A stretch of 64,000 nucleotides of DNA from Venturia oleaginea. Taxonomy: Eukaryota > Ascomycota > Dothideomycetes > Venturiales > Venturiaceae. The position numbers and the translations under genes were made by a program. This document shows, piece by piece, positions 33,989-44,807 of the stretch. The notes beneath the pieces are model-generated. The model was not told the origin of the DNA, ran no database searches, and saw only the letters and a program-made list of their open reading frames with translations. The DNA lies in assembly GCA_013176395.1 (NCBI GenBank), contig JABMLP010000018.1, positions 1,054,001 through 1,118,000 on the forward strand, in the 5' to 3' direction. Every line of letters starts with the position of its first letter. Within the stretch, counting starts at the first letter, position 1.

Positions 33989-34192
33989 GGTTTTATACCC
34001 CTTGTAAATACAGTGGATGTTGGCACAGGCACATCAGAGCCCTACATACAACAATAAATCCTGATTATTTAATTTAATTACAATTTTTATAATCGCACCA
34101 ATCAATCTCTATCGATAAGTAGGCCACTCTGTTTCCCGCTGTCACGGGCTAGACCCTTGGGCCTTCATCTAGGCTTTGCCTATCTCTCTAGG

Positions 34193-34274
34193 GCAAGCTT
34201 GTGAATGGCTTGACATCTCCTGTCAAACCTCGGAATGATTCTGTGGCAAGCATGTGAATGGCTTGGCATCTCCT
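34193..34274 (+). repeat. Near-perfect 29-bp direct repeat, two copies
   Basis: Copies at 34193..34221 and 34246..34274 share GCAAGC.TGTGAATGGCTTG.CATCTCCT and differ at two positions. They lie just upstream of the TATA element of the small secreted-protein gene and might be a promoter repeat. The rest of 33989..34308 holds no gene. Confidence 0.65.
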
Positions 34275-34308
34275 TCATGTGCATTTGAAGCTGAGAACTT
34301 GAGCTGGG

Positions 34309-34315
34309 TATATAA
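34309..34315 (+). promoter_or_regulatory. Probable TATA box (TATATAA)
   Basis: TATATAA stands 204 nt before the deduced start of the small secreted-protein gene. Pyrimidine- and A-rich leader sequence follows. Confidence 0.4.
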
Positions 34316-34518
34316 TGGACAGCTTACCAGACCCACTCTTGAAGCCAAACTACTTTCTCCGAACCGCTCCTACCGCAAACTACTTTCCTCACGCTATTTT
34401 CCTCACGCCAACGGCACCTCAAAATTTAACTAACTCCATAATTACCCTTCAACCCACCCTAACATTCTACCTCAACCTTCTATCCTCCTTCTCTCGATAG
34501 CCCTCTTCAATCCCAACC

Positions 34519-34887
34519 AGTATAGTGTCCTGCCACCCGCAACCCTGATGTCCCTAACTCGCTACAGTGAAGTCTCAAACTATCGCTCTCGCTCTATTCG
34601 CTCTCCAAGTCAATGCGGATTGGAAATGCATTGCAACCTCTAGAGAAGGATATGACCCGGCTTACCGGCCATCCTTCCTCGCCTTCGGACAAAGGAACTG
34701 CCGAAGGGGTGGCGGTGGTTGGGTAAAAACTGAATCGATCTGCTATATTGTCGTCCCGCGCTTTGACGATCCACTTCCAGCCTACTTTACAAAAGCATAC
34801 CACCCTATATTAACCGCTCCCGGTAAAAACAATTTAGGTGTCACCGCTGTCTACGATTGCATTCCCAACATACCATATGGTTTTTGA
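34519..34887 (+). CDS. Small secreted four-cysteine protein, start codon split by an intron
   Basis: The coding frame 34568..34887 has a clear signal peptide (KSQTIALALFALQVNA) but no ATG: the genomic triplet is GTG. Directly before it stands CTAACTCGCTACAG, a branch site and 3' splice site. A donor GTATAG at 34520 follows CAACCA. Removing 34520..34567 (48 nt) joins A to TG, giving CAACC-ATG-AAG. The protein is 106 aa with Cys at 21, 45, 59 and 98, and a Gly-rich turn near 48. Such small cysteine-bearing secreted proteins are often candidate effectors or surface proteins, but I recognise no family. The alternative is a gene that lost its ATG. Confidence 0.62.
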
Positions 34888-35433
34888 TATGGAGAGTGGA
34901 GGGATATTCACGCAAAGATATCGGGAAGTTGGTTTTGATGTACTTTACTCCACCGCAATACCCTTAGTCTTACATGGCTAATGGCGCTTGGACGACACTT
35001 CAGAACGTTTTCAATCTCTTGCCGTACTGTACATCGTTCCTCAAACTTATTCCCGTCAAAGACGAGGTTTCCTAAATAACGATTTCTGTCACGGCGAGCA
35101 TTGAACCAGACAGAATGAACTAAGATTCCATTTACTCAGTGTGATGAGAGAATATCAGATAGAGAGTAAGTAACTACGGGGCGCGCGAGTTGATGTTCCT
35201 CTCGCCACAGTGTGGCTGCGAAACGTTGTCATGTGACAAAGATGGCCACCATGCCATGCCGTCACAATACCGCATGTAAATAGTATATAGAAGGCTTTTA
35301 TTGCATTTTTGAGCAATTCAGAGTCAGCTAACATCGTATTTATTAAACTACTCCAACAACCTCCCAACCTCCCTCCCTCCCTCCCTCCCTCTATTACAAC
35401 CCCCGTCAACTACGCTCTTCCTATCTACTTCCC
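34888..35433. other. Intergenic with short CCCT/CCTC tandem tract
   Basis: No gene is recognised. A (CCTC)n tract occupies about 35358..35392. Confidence 0.5.
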
Positions 35434-37005
35434 TCACCTTGTACAAGCAGCTCCTGAGTGATTTGGAGAGCCGCAGTGACGGCAATTGCCTTGTGAACGT
35501 TTTGGGCGTTTGTTGGAAGCCTGTAGCATTAAAGTCTGAGTTTCTGCTGTATTGCGAGAGCGCTTCTTGGTAACTTTTGGTGGTAATGGCTCTTTCTGAC
35601 TAACCTGAGTAGCCTTAATCTGTAGGAGCTCTTCAAGAGCATCGTCAGCATCGTCAAAGGCGGCCTTATCTTCAGAAATCTCGGTGTTTTGGGCCTGACG
35701 AGAAGATATAATCTCATCGTAAGTAGCATCCATTTCGGCTTCAAGATCGTGATCAAATACCGCCGCTTCTTCGTCAGATCCCGAGTCGCTAGATGATGAA
35801 GACTCGTCTGAGATTTCGATGGTTTCATTACGCTTCCGGCGGCCTTTGGTAGCGGTTTTAGACGCTGCTTTTGATGATTTTTTACCCTGGGTTGATCGTT
35901 CAGCGGCCGTGGCTCCTTTGCGTTGAGAGTCCTTTCGAATACGGCTATTCACATTATGCTTGCGCATACGAAGATGCTTCGGACGTCCTGGCTTACGATT
36001 TGGCTCACTAGGGAGAGTTTGACCATCTGAAATGAGATTCTTGATCAAAACTGGGCGTAGTGAGCCGCTGTAGGCTTTGCGGTATTGACTGCGCTCGTAA
36101 ATAGTAGAATTGCCGTCAGTATACACAATTTTGAGGTCGTATTTGAGAGCTAGAATGGCCGCAAAAACGTGAGCACATGGTAGACGATAGTCCTGCCATT
36201 CTAGGCAATCGCAGACTCCTTTATCAAGGTCTACAACCCAGCCTGCAGCGCCGGGAGACTCATGAAGCCTCACAAGGACTACCGTTGGTAGCACTGCGGC
36301 GGCGAGGAAGACATTATTCTCTGCTCTCTTGAATCTGTAGAAGGCTCCATTGTATGTTCCGGCTTCTATAATTGTTTGGTAGATGTCGTTAGTGAAGCTG
36401 CTGCCTTCGAGTAGATTGCCGCGTTGTCGAAGATACGATAACATTGGTTTGATCAACTGAAATTGTATGTTTGAGTCTCCGTCAAGGTCTCGTAAAATAG
36501 CCGCCTTTGTGCGATGGGCTTGGCTGTATGAGAGAGTGATGCCAGCCTTCATACGAGCATTACTCTTTACGGCTTTTGGCTTAGTGGTTCTATCGTTGGT
36601 GATGAGGTCTCCATTCAAGCGCTTTTGGTATGCAACACTATGAGGACGTCGCCAACCATAATGAGTAGAGACTGGACAGGTATGAGGTATGAAAATGCGT
36701 AAAGTTGGTCGAGGGTCGTCGCCAATGAAGGCAATGCGCGCCTTTAAGGTATTAGCAAAGGGCTGAATTGAGAGACTGAATAATACCTTAAAACCACAAG
36801 TCTCAGCTATCTTTTGTCGACATTCTGCTGCCCAAAATTTGCCGTTTCCATTCAACACTTTGAAAGATTCGTGGGCTTCAATAATCGCATCTGTGACTGC
36901 ATTTGCGCCGTCTTCCAGGGAGCCAAATTGCATACCAATGGTGAGGGATGGATAGGGAGGCCTATCTTCAGGCCCAGGGCTTTCGAATGACGATGTGCGA
37001 GGCAT
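35434..37005 (-). CDS. SWIM zinc-finger protein, possibly transposon-derived
   Basis: The ATG at 37005 (PRTSSFESPGPED) is preferred; the frame is open further upstream. A 45-nt in-frame intron is likely at 36742..36786 (GTATTA, GCTAATAC, AAG); spliced length is 508 aa. The middle carries a SWIM zinc finger (CDCLEWQDYRLPCAH, CxC...CxH), the DNA/protein-binding module found after the catalytic domain of Mutator-like transposases and in FAR1-type factors. No DDE catalytic core is visible. Next come an AT-hook-like basic run (RKPGRPKHLR), acidic Ser/Asp tracts and a C-terminal knuckle CRHCGSPNHSGAACT. A domesticated or non-autonomous transposon protein is my reading; nuclear location is inferred from the basic segments. 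Confidence 0.66.
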   Translation of the reverse strand: MPRTSSFESPGPEDRPPYPSLTIGMQFGSLEDGANAVTDAIIEAHESFKVLNGNGKFWAAECRQKIAETCGFKVLFSLSIQPFANTLKARIAFIGDDPRPTLRIFIPHTCPVSTHYGWRRPHSVAYQKRLNGDLITNDRTTKPKAVKSNARMKAGITLSYSQAHRTKAAILRDLDGDSNIQFQLIKPMLSYLRQRGNLLEGSSFTNDIYQTIIEAGTYNGAFYRFKRAENNVFLAAAVLPTVVLVRLHESPGAAGWVVDLDKGVCDCLEWQDYRLPCAHVFAAILALKYDLKIVYTDGNSTIYERSQYRKAYSGSLRPVLIKNLISDGQTLPSEPNRKPGRPKHLRMRKHNVNSRIRKDSQRKGATAAERSTQGKKSSKAASKTATKGRRKRNETIEISDESSSSSDSGSDEEAAVFDHDLEAEMDATYDEIISSRQAQNTEISEDKAAFDDADDALEELLQIKATQVSQKEPLPPKVTKKRSRNTAETQTLMLQASNKRPKRSQGNCRHCGSPNHSGAACTR

Positions 37006-37309
37006 AATTGAGTGCGTAGTGTTGAGTTGTATTAAGTAAAACATGTAGATATCAAAATGTGGTAAACAAAATTTAGAGTCACGTACGCGTGTTCGCGAAA
37101 GATACACGAAATTGACCAATTAGAGCAATGTATGTATCAGCAATTTTTTTCAATGTATGTCCTAGCAATTGGATGTATATGTTGGCTAGATTTTTTGATG
37201 TATGTGTTCATACGGCAATTAACCGTTAACTCTATTCTCATCACTTTTTGCGATTCCAATAGTTAAATCAATCGCCGGGTGGCTTTACATTAACTAACCG
37301 CTCTTCCAG

Positions 37310-39361
37310 TCGCTGCCCGATAAAGTCGTCGACACAGCTCTCAGCGTGAACGACGACGACCCCCAAAGACGTCCAGACTCTCACAATGCCAATATCCCAC
37401 CTACCTTCGAAGGAAAATCCGTTGCCCAAGAGAACAAATTCGAAGATGATGTTGCGGACGAGATTACCGAAGAAGAATTGAGGACGCTTCGAAGAGTCTC
37501 GGATCGTATTCCCATCAAGGCCTACACCATCGCGCTCGTCGAGTTAACGGAGAGATTGTCTTACTATGGCGCTGTTCAGGGTTTCGTGAACTTCATTCAA
37601 CAGCCAAATCCCGGCACTGCGACTGGAAAGGCGTTGGATCCGGGCGCGAAGAACGCGAAGCCTGGAGCTTTGGGTTTGGAGTAGCAGGCTTCCACTGGTT
37701 TGACTACCTTCAACCAGGTATGTTAAACATGCCATCAAATTTGATCATATCAAAATTAACGAATGTTAGTTCTGGGCTTATATTATGCCATTATTTGGTG
37801 CTTACATTGCAGACACCTATCTTGGTCGCTTCAACACCATATGGATTTCCATCTGTATCTCCATCGCCGGCCATGTCATTCTTACCGCGTCAGCTGCTCC
37901 CGAGGTGCTCAAACACACGCATTGATCTCTGGCAGCCTTTATCATCGGCATTATTGTCATGGGTATTGGAACTGGAGGCCTCAAGCCGAACATCTCTCCA
38001 CTCATGGCAGAACGAATCCCGCGCGAGAAGATGCACATCAAAGTATTGCCCAAAACGGGCGAGCGCGTACTCATTGATCCTGCTGTTACCACGGCTAGGA
38101 TCTACAATGTTAGTCATCCTCCATCAGGTCAAATACAACTCTAACTTTTCGTAGTGGTTCTACCTATTCATAAACGTGGGTGCCTTGATTGGTCAAATCA
38201 GCATGGTTTACGCAGAGCGTTACGTCGGATTCTACCTTTCTTACCTGATTCCGACGCTTGTCTTCTGCTGCGCACTCCCGGTCATGTTCTTCTGCCGAAA
38301 TTGGTACAAGCGAACACCACCAGAAGGCAGTGTCCTAGGTCCAGCCGTTAACTTAATGCTTTTGGGCATGAAGGGGAGAATCCACGTCAATCCCATGCAA
38401 ACCTATCGACACCTCCACGACGGCACGTTCTGGGAAGGCGTAAAGCCATCGCACCTCGAATCCAGTGCACCAAAATGGATGACCTTTGACGACAACTGGG
38501 TGAACGAGGTCGCTCGTGGATGGGCTGCTTGCTCGGTTTTCCTCTGGTATCCGCTATACTGGATCTGCTACAATCAGATAAACAACAATCTCACCTCGCA
38601 AGCTGCGACTATGTCATTGAATGGTGTTCCTAACGACATAATCTCCAATCTTGACCCTTTCGCACTCATCATCCTCATTCCAATCTGCGATTTGGTGATC
38701 TACCCAGCTTTAAGAGAAGCAAACATAAATTTCACCCCAATCAAGCAGATTACTGCTGGATTCCCTTGCGCATCCTTGGCTATGGTATGGGCAGCTGTCA
38801 TCCAAGCATACATCTACAAGCGCAGTCCTTGCGGAAGCAATGCCAGTGGAAGCAATGCGAATGGAGAACAATGTTCCAATGTCGATATCAATGTTTGGGC
38901 TCAGACAGGATCCTATATCATCATTGCCATTTCCAAGATATTTGCTTCCATTACATCGCTCGAATACGGTTTCTCCAAGGCACCAAAGAATATGAGGTCG
39001 CTCGTCGCAGCCTTCGCTCTATTCATGACTGCCATCTCTTCCGCCATCGGAAAGCCTTTCTTTCTTTTCGCATTCTGGTAGCAATACTAACACAACATCA
39101 GGTGAAGCATTTGTCCCTTTGTCCGCGGATCCTCTACTCGTCTGGAACTACGGCGCCATAGCTGTGGTCTCCGCGATCGCAGGTGTCTGTTTCTTCTTCT
39201 TCTACCGCGAACTCGACATGGAAGAAGATAGACTCAACATGTTACCAGTTGGCCACATGGGCACAAAGGCGCAAGAAGGTGATCTGAAAGCGAAGCGTGG
39301 TGGCGAATTTGCTCGTGGTGGTGTTTCACCGCCGCCAAAAAAAGTAGTATGTTGTTCATGA
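37310..39361 (+). pseudogene. ptr2: PTR2-type peptide transporter pseudogene
   Basis: The sequence encodes a proton-coupled oligopeptide transporter (POT/PTR2 family) across exons about 37310..37717, 37770..38108, 38155..39049 and 39102..39361. Family motifs include ELTERLSYYG, GAYIADTYLGRFNTIW, GIGTGGLKPNISPL, LFINVGALIGQ, FWYPLYW-like WYPLYWICYNQ, and PLLVWNYG. Four lesions argue it is dead: TAG at 37682 replacing a conserved Gln, TGA at 37923, a GA in place of GT at the donor of the last intron (39050), and no ATG in the first exon. The first exon begins after a good 3' splice site, so a tiny upstream exon could supply a start. The TAG (CAG to TAG) fits a C-to-T change. Confidence 0.8.
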
Positions 39362-39916
39362 GAAGGATTAGTGGTTGGACTTGGTAGTTTTGAGAATAAT
39401 GCCTGGCGAGAAGAGCGAAGTGATTTAGTGAAAATATGAGTGAGAATGATAGGGTATATGAAAATGCAGTTCCCTCAACCAATCAGATGTGACATATTTC
39501 GAAGCCCGAATTCCCCACCATACTCTGATAGTTCTAGTACTCCCCGCATCCGCATGTTTACTCTAAGCTGCCTAGTCACAAGCTACTCGGATTGAGGAAC
39601 TGCCTTTGGGGATGATGAGGACAAAACCACAATCATGCAGCTCTCGCTTCTCGCTCTTTGTCATCAAGTCATCTCGAACTGTTCCGATGATATCTTACAT
39701 TTCTAGGCTGAGCTTAAATGTGCGGGGTCGTTCGGGCCATCTCGTTGCCCCTGGTGTCCTTGGAACCGAGGGCTTTGATTTTTTGAGATGATCGGGTGCG
39801 ACAGTCTTCTGTATATCCTTTCGCTTGTTCCCGTATTCCTCTTTGAAACTCAACGATAATAACTACTTCACAATCAATTGCCATCGCGTATAGCACTGCT
39901 CATCACACCCGCAACC
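39362..39916. other. Intergenic, promoter side of the lactate dehydrogenase gene
   Basis: No gene is recognised. Confidence 0.5.
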
Positions 39917-41584
39917 ATGAACCATTCCGGCGGAGGGCAGTCCAACAAACTCCCCGGCCAGGAAATCGAGAAACACAGCTCCAAAGACTCTTGCTGGGTG
40001 ATAATACACGGTAAAGCCTACGATGTAACCGAATTCCTGCCCGAACATCCAGGTGGTCCCAAGATCATCCTGAAGTATGCCGGTAAAGATGCTACAGAGG
40101 AATATGCACCTATTCACCCGCCAGATACATTGGACAAGTACTTGGATAAGAAGTTCCACTTGGGAGAGGTCGATATGGGCAGTGTGAAGCAAGAGGAGAG
40201 AGAGGTGGACCCTGATGAGGAGGATAGGCTGGAGAGGGTGAAGAGGATGCCGATTTTGGAACAATGTTATAATCTGATGGACTTTGAGGCTGTTGCTAGG
40301 CGGGTCATGAAGAAGTCTGCTTGGGCATATTACTCAAGTGGTGCGGATGATGAGATTGTAGGCATCCATGGATCCTCATAAAGCAGCAATTCGGCGCAGA
40401 AAGAGCTAATCATGGCAATAGACAATGCGCGAGAACCACACTGCCTTCCATAAGATCTGGTTCCGACCGCGAATCCTCGTCGATGTCGAGAAAATCGATC
40501 TCTCCACTACTATGCTTGGCTCGAAAGTCTCCATCCCATTCTACGTCACAGCAACTGCGCTCGGCAAATTGGGAAATCCAGAGGGAGAAGTCGTCCTTAC
40601 TAAAGGAGCAAGGAGACACAATGTCGTACAGATGATACCGACGTTAGCATCATGCTCGTTTGACGAGATCTGCGATGCAGCGGAGGGTGGACAACCACAA
40701 TGGCTTCAGCTATACGTCAATAAGGACCGTGCTATCACGAAGAAGATTGTGCAACATGCTGAAGCTCGTGGAATCAAAGGTCTCTTCATTACAGTTGATG
40801 CGCCACAACTCGGTCGTCGTGAGAAAGACATGCGCTCCAAATTCAGCGACGTAGGATCAAACGTCCAAAACACATCCGGCGATAATGTCGACAGAAGTCA
40901 AGGCGCCGCTCGCGCCATTTCCTCCTTCATCGATCCATCGTTGAGTTGGAAGGATATCCCCTGGTTCCTCAGCATCACCAAAATGCCAATTATACTCAAA
41001 GGTGTGCAAAGAGTGGAGGATGTACTCCGAGCTATTGAAGTTGGTGTACAAGGTGTTGTTCTATCGAATCACGGCGGTAGACAATTGGATACTGCGCGAT
41101 CTGGCATTGAGATTTTGGCAGAGGTTATGCCTGTTTTGAGACAGCATGGTTTGCAAGATAAGATTGAGATATATATTGACGGTGGTGTGAGGAGAGCAAC
41201 AGATATCATCAAGGCATTGTGTCTTGGTGCTAAGGGCGTTGGCATTGGAAGGCCTTTCTTGTATGCCATGTCTGCATATGGTGGACCGGGTGTTGATCGA
41301 GCTATGCAATTGCTCAAGGTTGGTCCTCACAGTTTCCATTACAAGACACTACCTGGCTAACTTTGTTTCAGGACGAGATGGAAATGAACATGCGATTGAT
41401 CGGTGCGTCATCTGTTGCCGATCTGAACCCGAGTATGGTTGACGCGCGAGGCCTTATCGGCCACGGTCACGTTCAGACAGTGCCAGAAGATACTCTGGGC
41501 CTGACTGTATACGATGCGCTCGCTGGGCCAAAGGAGCAAGTCCTGGCCAAGGAGAATGGTGTCAAGGTTAAGAGCAAGCTATAG
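39917..41584 (+). CDS. CYB2: Flavocytochrome b2-type L-lactate dehydrogenase
   Basis: The protein would oxidise an L-2-hydroxy acid (L-lactate, or mandelate in some relatives) with FMN and pass electrons through heme. Exons are 39917..40357, 40422..41318 and 41372..41584; the product is 516 aa. Residues ~15-90 are a cytochrome b5 domain with heme ligands His44 (EHPGG) and His67 (IHPPD). The FMN barrel carries WAYYSSGADDEI, ITVDAPQLGRRE, the catalytic His364 with its Arg in SNHGGRQLD, and YIDGGVRRATD/GRPFLYA. The N-terminus starts almost at the b5 domain, without the long presequence of yeast Cyb2, so it may act outside the mitochondrial intermembrane space. Substrate choice is not resolved. 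Confidence 0.9.
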
Positions 41585-41648
41585 AGGCGAGCTGTTATGT
41601 GCCGCTGAGTGGCAGAAGGTAGTTACAATATATAAACATGTACTGATA

Positions 41649-42322
41649 TAACGTATTCGATCACCCAACCCATCAAAATTTCTTGGCACGACCATCTTAT
41701 ATTACGACTCTTCAATTTCATCGCTATTAACAATACATTCTAAGTCCGTCGTGCTGCTATCTGATTCAGATGATTATCTCGATATCTTTTTTACAAGTTC
41801 GCGCATTATGCCCAGTTGCGCCGTAGTTCCCACAGCGCCGTTGAGTTGGTCGGGCTGTTTCTTGATCACCACTACCACGAGCCTTCTTCGATCCCTGAGG
41901 CGCTACAGACGCCTCTGCAGCTACCTGCGCTGCTACAGTCCCATATTCTATAGTACATATCTGCCACCTCACACAGCCGGGGCGCAAATCCTCGCGAATC
42001 GAGGTCGAGGATATATCGGACAAGCGTTTGCTCTTCGGTAAGGGTAAGTTTCCGACCGTTTGGTGGTCTTTCGAGGATAAATGGGACTCCTCTGACGCGA
42101 TCGGAGAGGGTTTGTTGTTTAACGTTGAAGGCGCTCGCAGCAGCCCGTTGGCTTCGGAGTTGGCCGGTATTCAAAGCTTGGGTTGCAAGCTGAATTCTCC
42201 CTTCGTGTTGGAGTAGTAAGTCATTACATTGTTGAGACATAGTAGAATAAGAAGAGTAGTTGGGGTCTTGGCAAATTTTGACCTGTCGGGTGATCTGACG
42301 GGTTGGGTGATCGAATACGTTA
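41649..42322 (-). mobile_element. pogo/Fot-like DNA transposon, internally deleted
   Basis: Perfect 21-bp inverted repeats at 41651..41671 and 42300..42320 begin ACGTATTCGATCACCC. TA at 41649..41650 and 42321..42322 is the target duplication expected of this superfamily. On the minus strand the frame from 42240 gives the N-terminal helix-turn-helix of a CENP-B/pogo-type transposase (RAAASAFNVKQQTLSDR, GRKLTLTEEQTLVRYILDLD, PRLCEVADM). In a different frame, ending at 41766, follows the transposase's C-terminal zinc knuckle (RRCGNYGATGHNARTC). The whole DDE core between is missing, so a 670-bp non-autonomous derivative remains that could be moved in trans. Confidence 0.85.
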
Positions 42323-42765
42323 ATCAAGAAATTTGAATTGTAGACATGTCGCGGCGAAAAAATACCATCGATCTCACGAAAGGGAGAACAGAGAGCCGAG
42401 ATGGTATGGTTTTGTCAGTAATTAGTATGATGGCGACGGGTACGACTTGGAAAACAGAAAATATACTTGAAAATCCTAGATTGGATTTCATGGACTGAAA
42501 TCAACGCGGCTAATCGGTTCTAGCCAATCAGAGGCCTCAAATTCTAATAGATCCAACCCAGCCAAAAACCGTCAAGATTCGATGGGTTGGCCGCAAAACC
42601 ACCCAAAAATAACTGGATCTTTCAACCTATCTATTATTTGTACACCTCAACATTGATTGTATGGGTTGAAGATAAGCACCTGGGTCTCAACCCCAACGTA
42701 CCCGTCCAATTTCTCGAACACGTCCTGATCAGTGAGAGAATTAGGACTTTGGCTTTCAGAAAACC
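42323..42765. other. Intergenic, nothing recognised
   Basis: No coding frame with motifs is seen between the DNA transposon relic and the 3' end of the cupredoxin gene. Confidence 0.45.
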
Positions 42766-43529
42766 CTAATAAAATGTTGTACAAAGAGAGGCGAGCAGCG
42801 CCAACACCATACCAAAAAGTGATGATGTCTGAGTAGCAGCCTCTCCTTTCGCCGTCGCAGAAGTCGTCGTACTGGGGGCTGAGGCGAGGACACCGCCTTG
42901 GACGTTGTTCGTTATTGGAAGAGTTGTTTTGGATGCACCTGTTGCTCCGGATTTGTACGCGGAGATGGTTTTGTTGAGGGAGCTGGGAGGTGTGAGTGGT
43001 GGTCTTTTGAAGTTACACAAACACACCACACTCCCGTTCGACACTCCCCAGATCAAGTAATGACTTACGGGTTTATAACGCCAACCATTCCTTCTTCACA
43101 GTGTGAGTCTGAACCGCAGTAGAACCATATTGGATCTGTGTTGTCGACTGCTACGGTGAAGACTAGGGGCTATATCGAATGATCAGGATCGAGTGGTTAT
43201 CGGGGGCAGAAGTTACTCACAGCCGGTCCACTATCGCTATCAACGTAGCCGCTGTAGAAGGCCAGATTACTTGATGGAGAACATGGTTCGTCGAATGAGC
43301 CTTGGACTACCGAATGGTGACCAGGATAGAATTCGAAGACCACTTGTGAGCCGGGCGAGACGACTAGGGATTCTGGATCGAATTTATTTGAGCCACCTTT
43401 GCCAACTGTGACTGTCTGGAGAGACGTGGAGGTGGATTCCGTCGGTGTGCTACTGCTCCCAGATTGATTGTTGGATTGCGCGAGAATTATCGATAGCAAA
43501 GCTGAGAGAGCGAATATGAAACGCATCAT
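42766..43529 (-). CDS. GPI-anchored cupredoxin-like cell-surface protein
   Basis: Exons are 43221..43529, 43069..43169 and 42766..43003; the product is 215 aa. Introns of 51 and 65 nt have GTGAGT/GTAAGT donors. A signal peptide (RFIFALSALLSIILA) is followed by a Ser/Thr linker and a plastocyanin-like domain. Potential copper ligands are the His pair in YPGHHSVVQ and the Cys/His/Met of WFYCGSDSHCEEGM, ending MVGVINP. A Ser/Thr/Ala-rich stalk and a terminal hydrophobic tail (FGMVLALLASLCTTFY) suggest a GPI anchor. This is the common fungal extracellular 'serine-rich cupredoxin' type; its physiological role is unsettled. Two ATGs in tandem (43529, 43526) are equally good starts. Confidence 0.85.
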
Positions 43530-44807
43530 GGAACCGAGAGCAGCGAGGACCGTCCAACCAAAGACGAAGATTGGAAAAATGGATGATACAGATCCGTAAA
43601 GACACAAAATCTGATGAGAACCATGGAAAAAAGAAGGAGACGAACGAGCCAGCCAATCCGTCTTTTAGCAGCAGCAGAACCGGGATACTGGGTAGTAAAA
43701 CCGCGCCGCACGCAGCCATCATCCCAATCTATAGTCTGCCCAAGGTGTCTCCACTGAGATCGCGGACACACTTGCAATTGGGTCGTCACATCGAGGCCCT
43801 CGTGTGGGCGTCGCCAGAAACAGTTTCAAACCATGAGATGTCAAGATACCCCGCGAGACCAGGGGAGCTGAACGGCGATGGATTGGCTGCGGGAGGGACA
43901 GCAAGCTTTCTGAAGCTGTCAAGATTGTGATGTCGGAAGCTTGCAGGTGGTATTCGTCAATTTTGATTTGTGGGCCTGGGTTTTGGAGGCCCGATTGTCA
44001 TTTGGGAAGGCCACGGGAAAGGAGTACCGTAGATAGGCTTATATACCAGTATCTTTCTGGATTTGGGCTAGCGGGATCTAGATCGGCCGTCCTTTCGCGC
44101 CTTGGTCTTTTGTGCGGTTGGGGATTTAATGTTGCAACTTGCGGCAACAACAATTTCGAGTTGCGTCTTCAATGAACATCAATTGCCAGTTTTGATCAGG
44201 TCGACGGTATTGCGACACTCCCATGATCTTGCTCGATTTCCAGGCCATAGTCGAGATCGGGAGAGTTTTGGACACCATGTGTCGGTTCGAAGCCGAGTCT
44301 CTTTGCCCATGAAAGCCCCTATCCATTAGTCGAGAACTGAGTATGCAAGACGTTGGTTTCGTCAACATTCAATCATGATGGTGCGTTGCGCAGCAGCAAA
44401 AGAGTGGTCCTCGTCCCCACAGGTTTAATTGTCGCACGGCACATTGTTGACAAACGAGAGATAAGGAACGGCAGCTCCTGAGTGTATTTGTTGCAGATGC
44501 GGTTGGACATTTTCTTCTCCTTTTGAGAGTATCGAAGCTGACGAAGTAGGTAACTTCAGGCTTGAGAAATCCACACCTGAAGAGGAACATGACCTGCGCG
44601 TTGGAGCAAGGCTGAGACGAAAATGGCACCAGAAGAACGTGCCGCAATGCGATGGCCTCTCCATTAGACCGAGAGGTGCGGTTATTCGAAAAAGTAGCAT
44701 AAAGCTGAGCATCTCGTGGATCAACAATTTCATAAAGCCATTACAAAGGTAGATGTCAATACCAACTATAGACCTAACTGCCCATTCCTAATATTCATCC
44801 GCGCCTC
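43530..44807. other. Intergenic, nothing recognised
   Basis: 1.3 kb with short open frames on both strands, none bearing a recognisable domain. It includes the upstream region of the cupredoxin gene. Confidence 0.45.

Noticed and set aside
44275..44300. Possible tRNA B-box (GGTTCGAAGCC)
   Set aside because: No A-box or cloverleaf can be formed with the upstream 60 bases.
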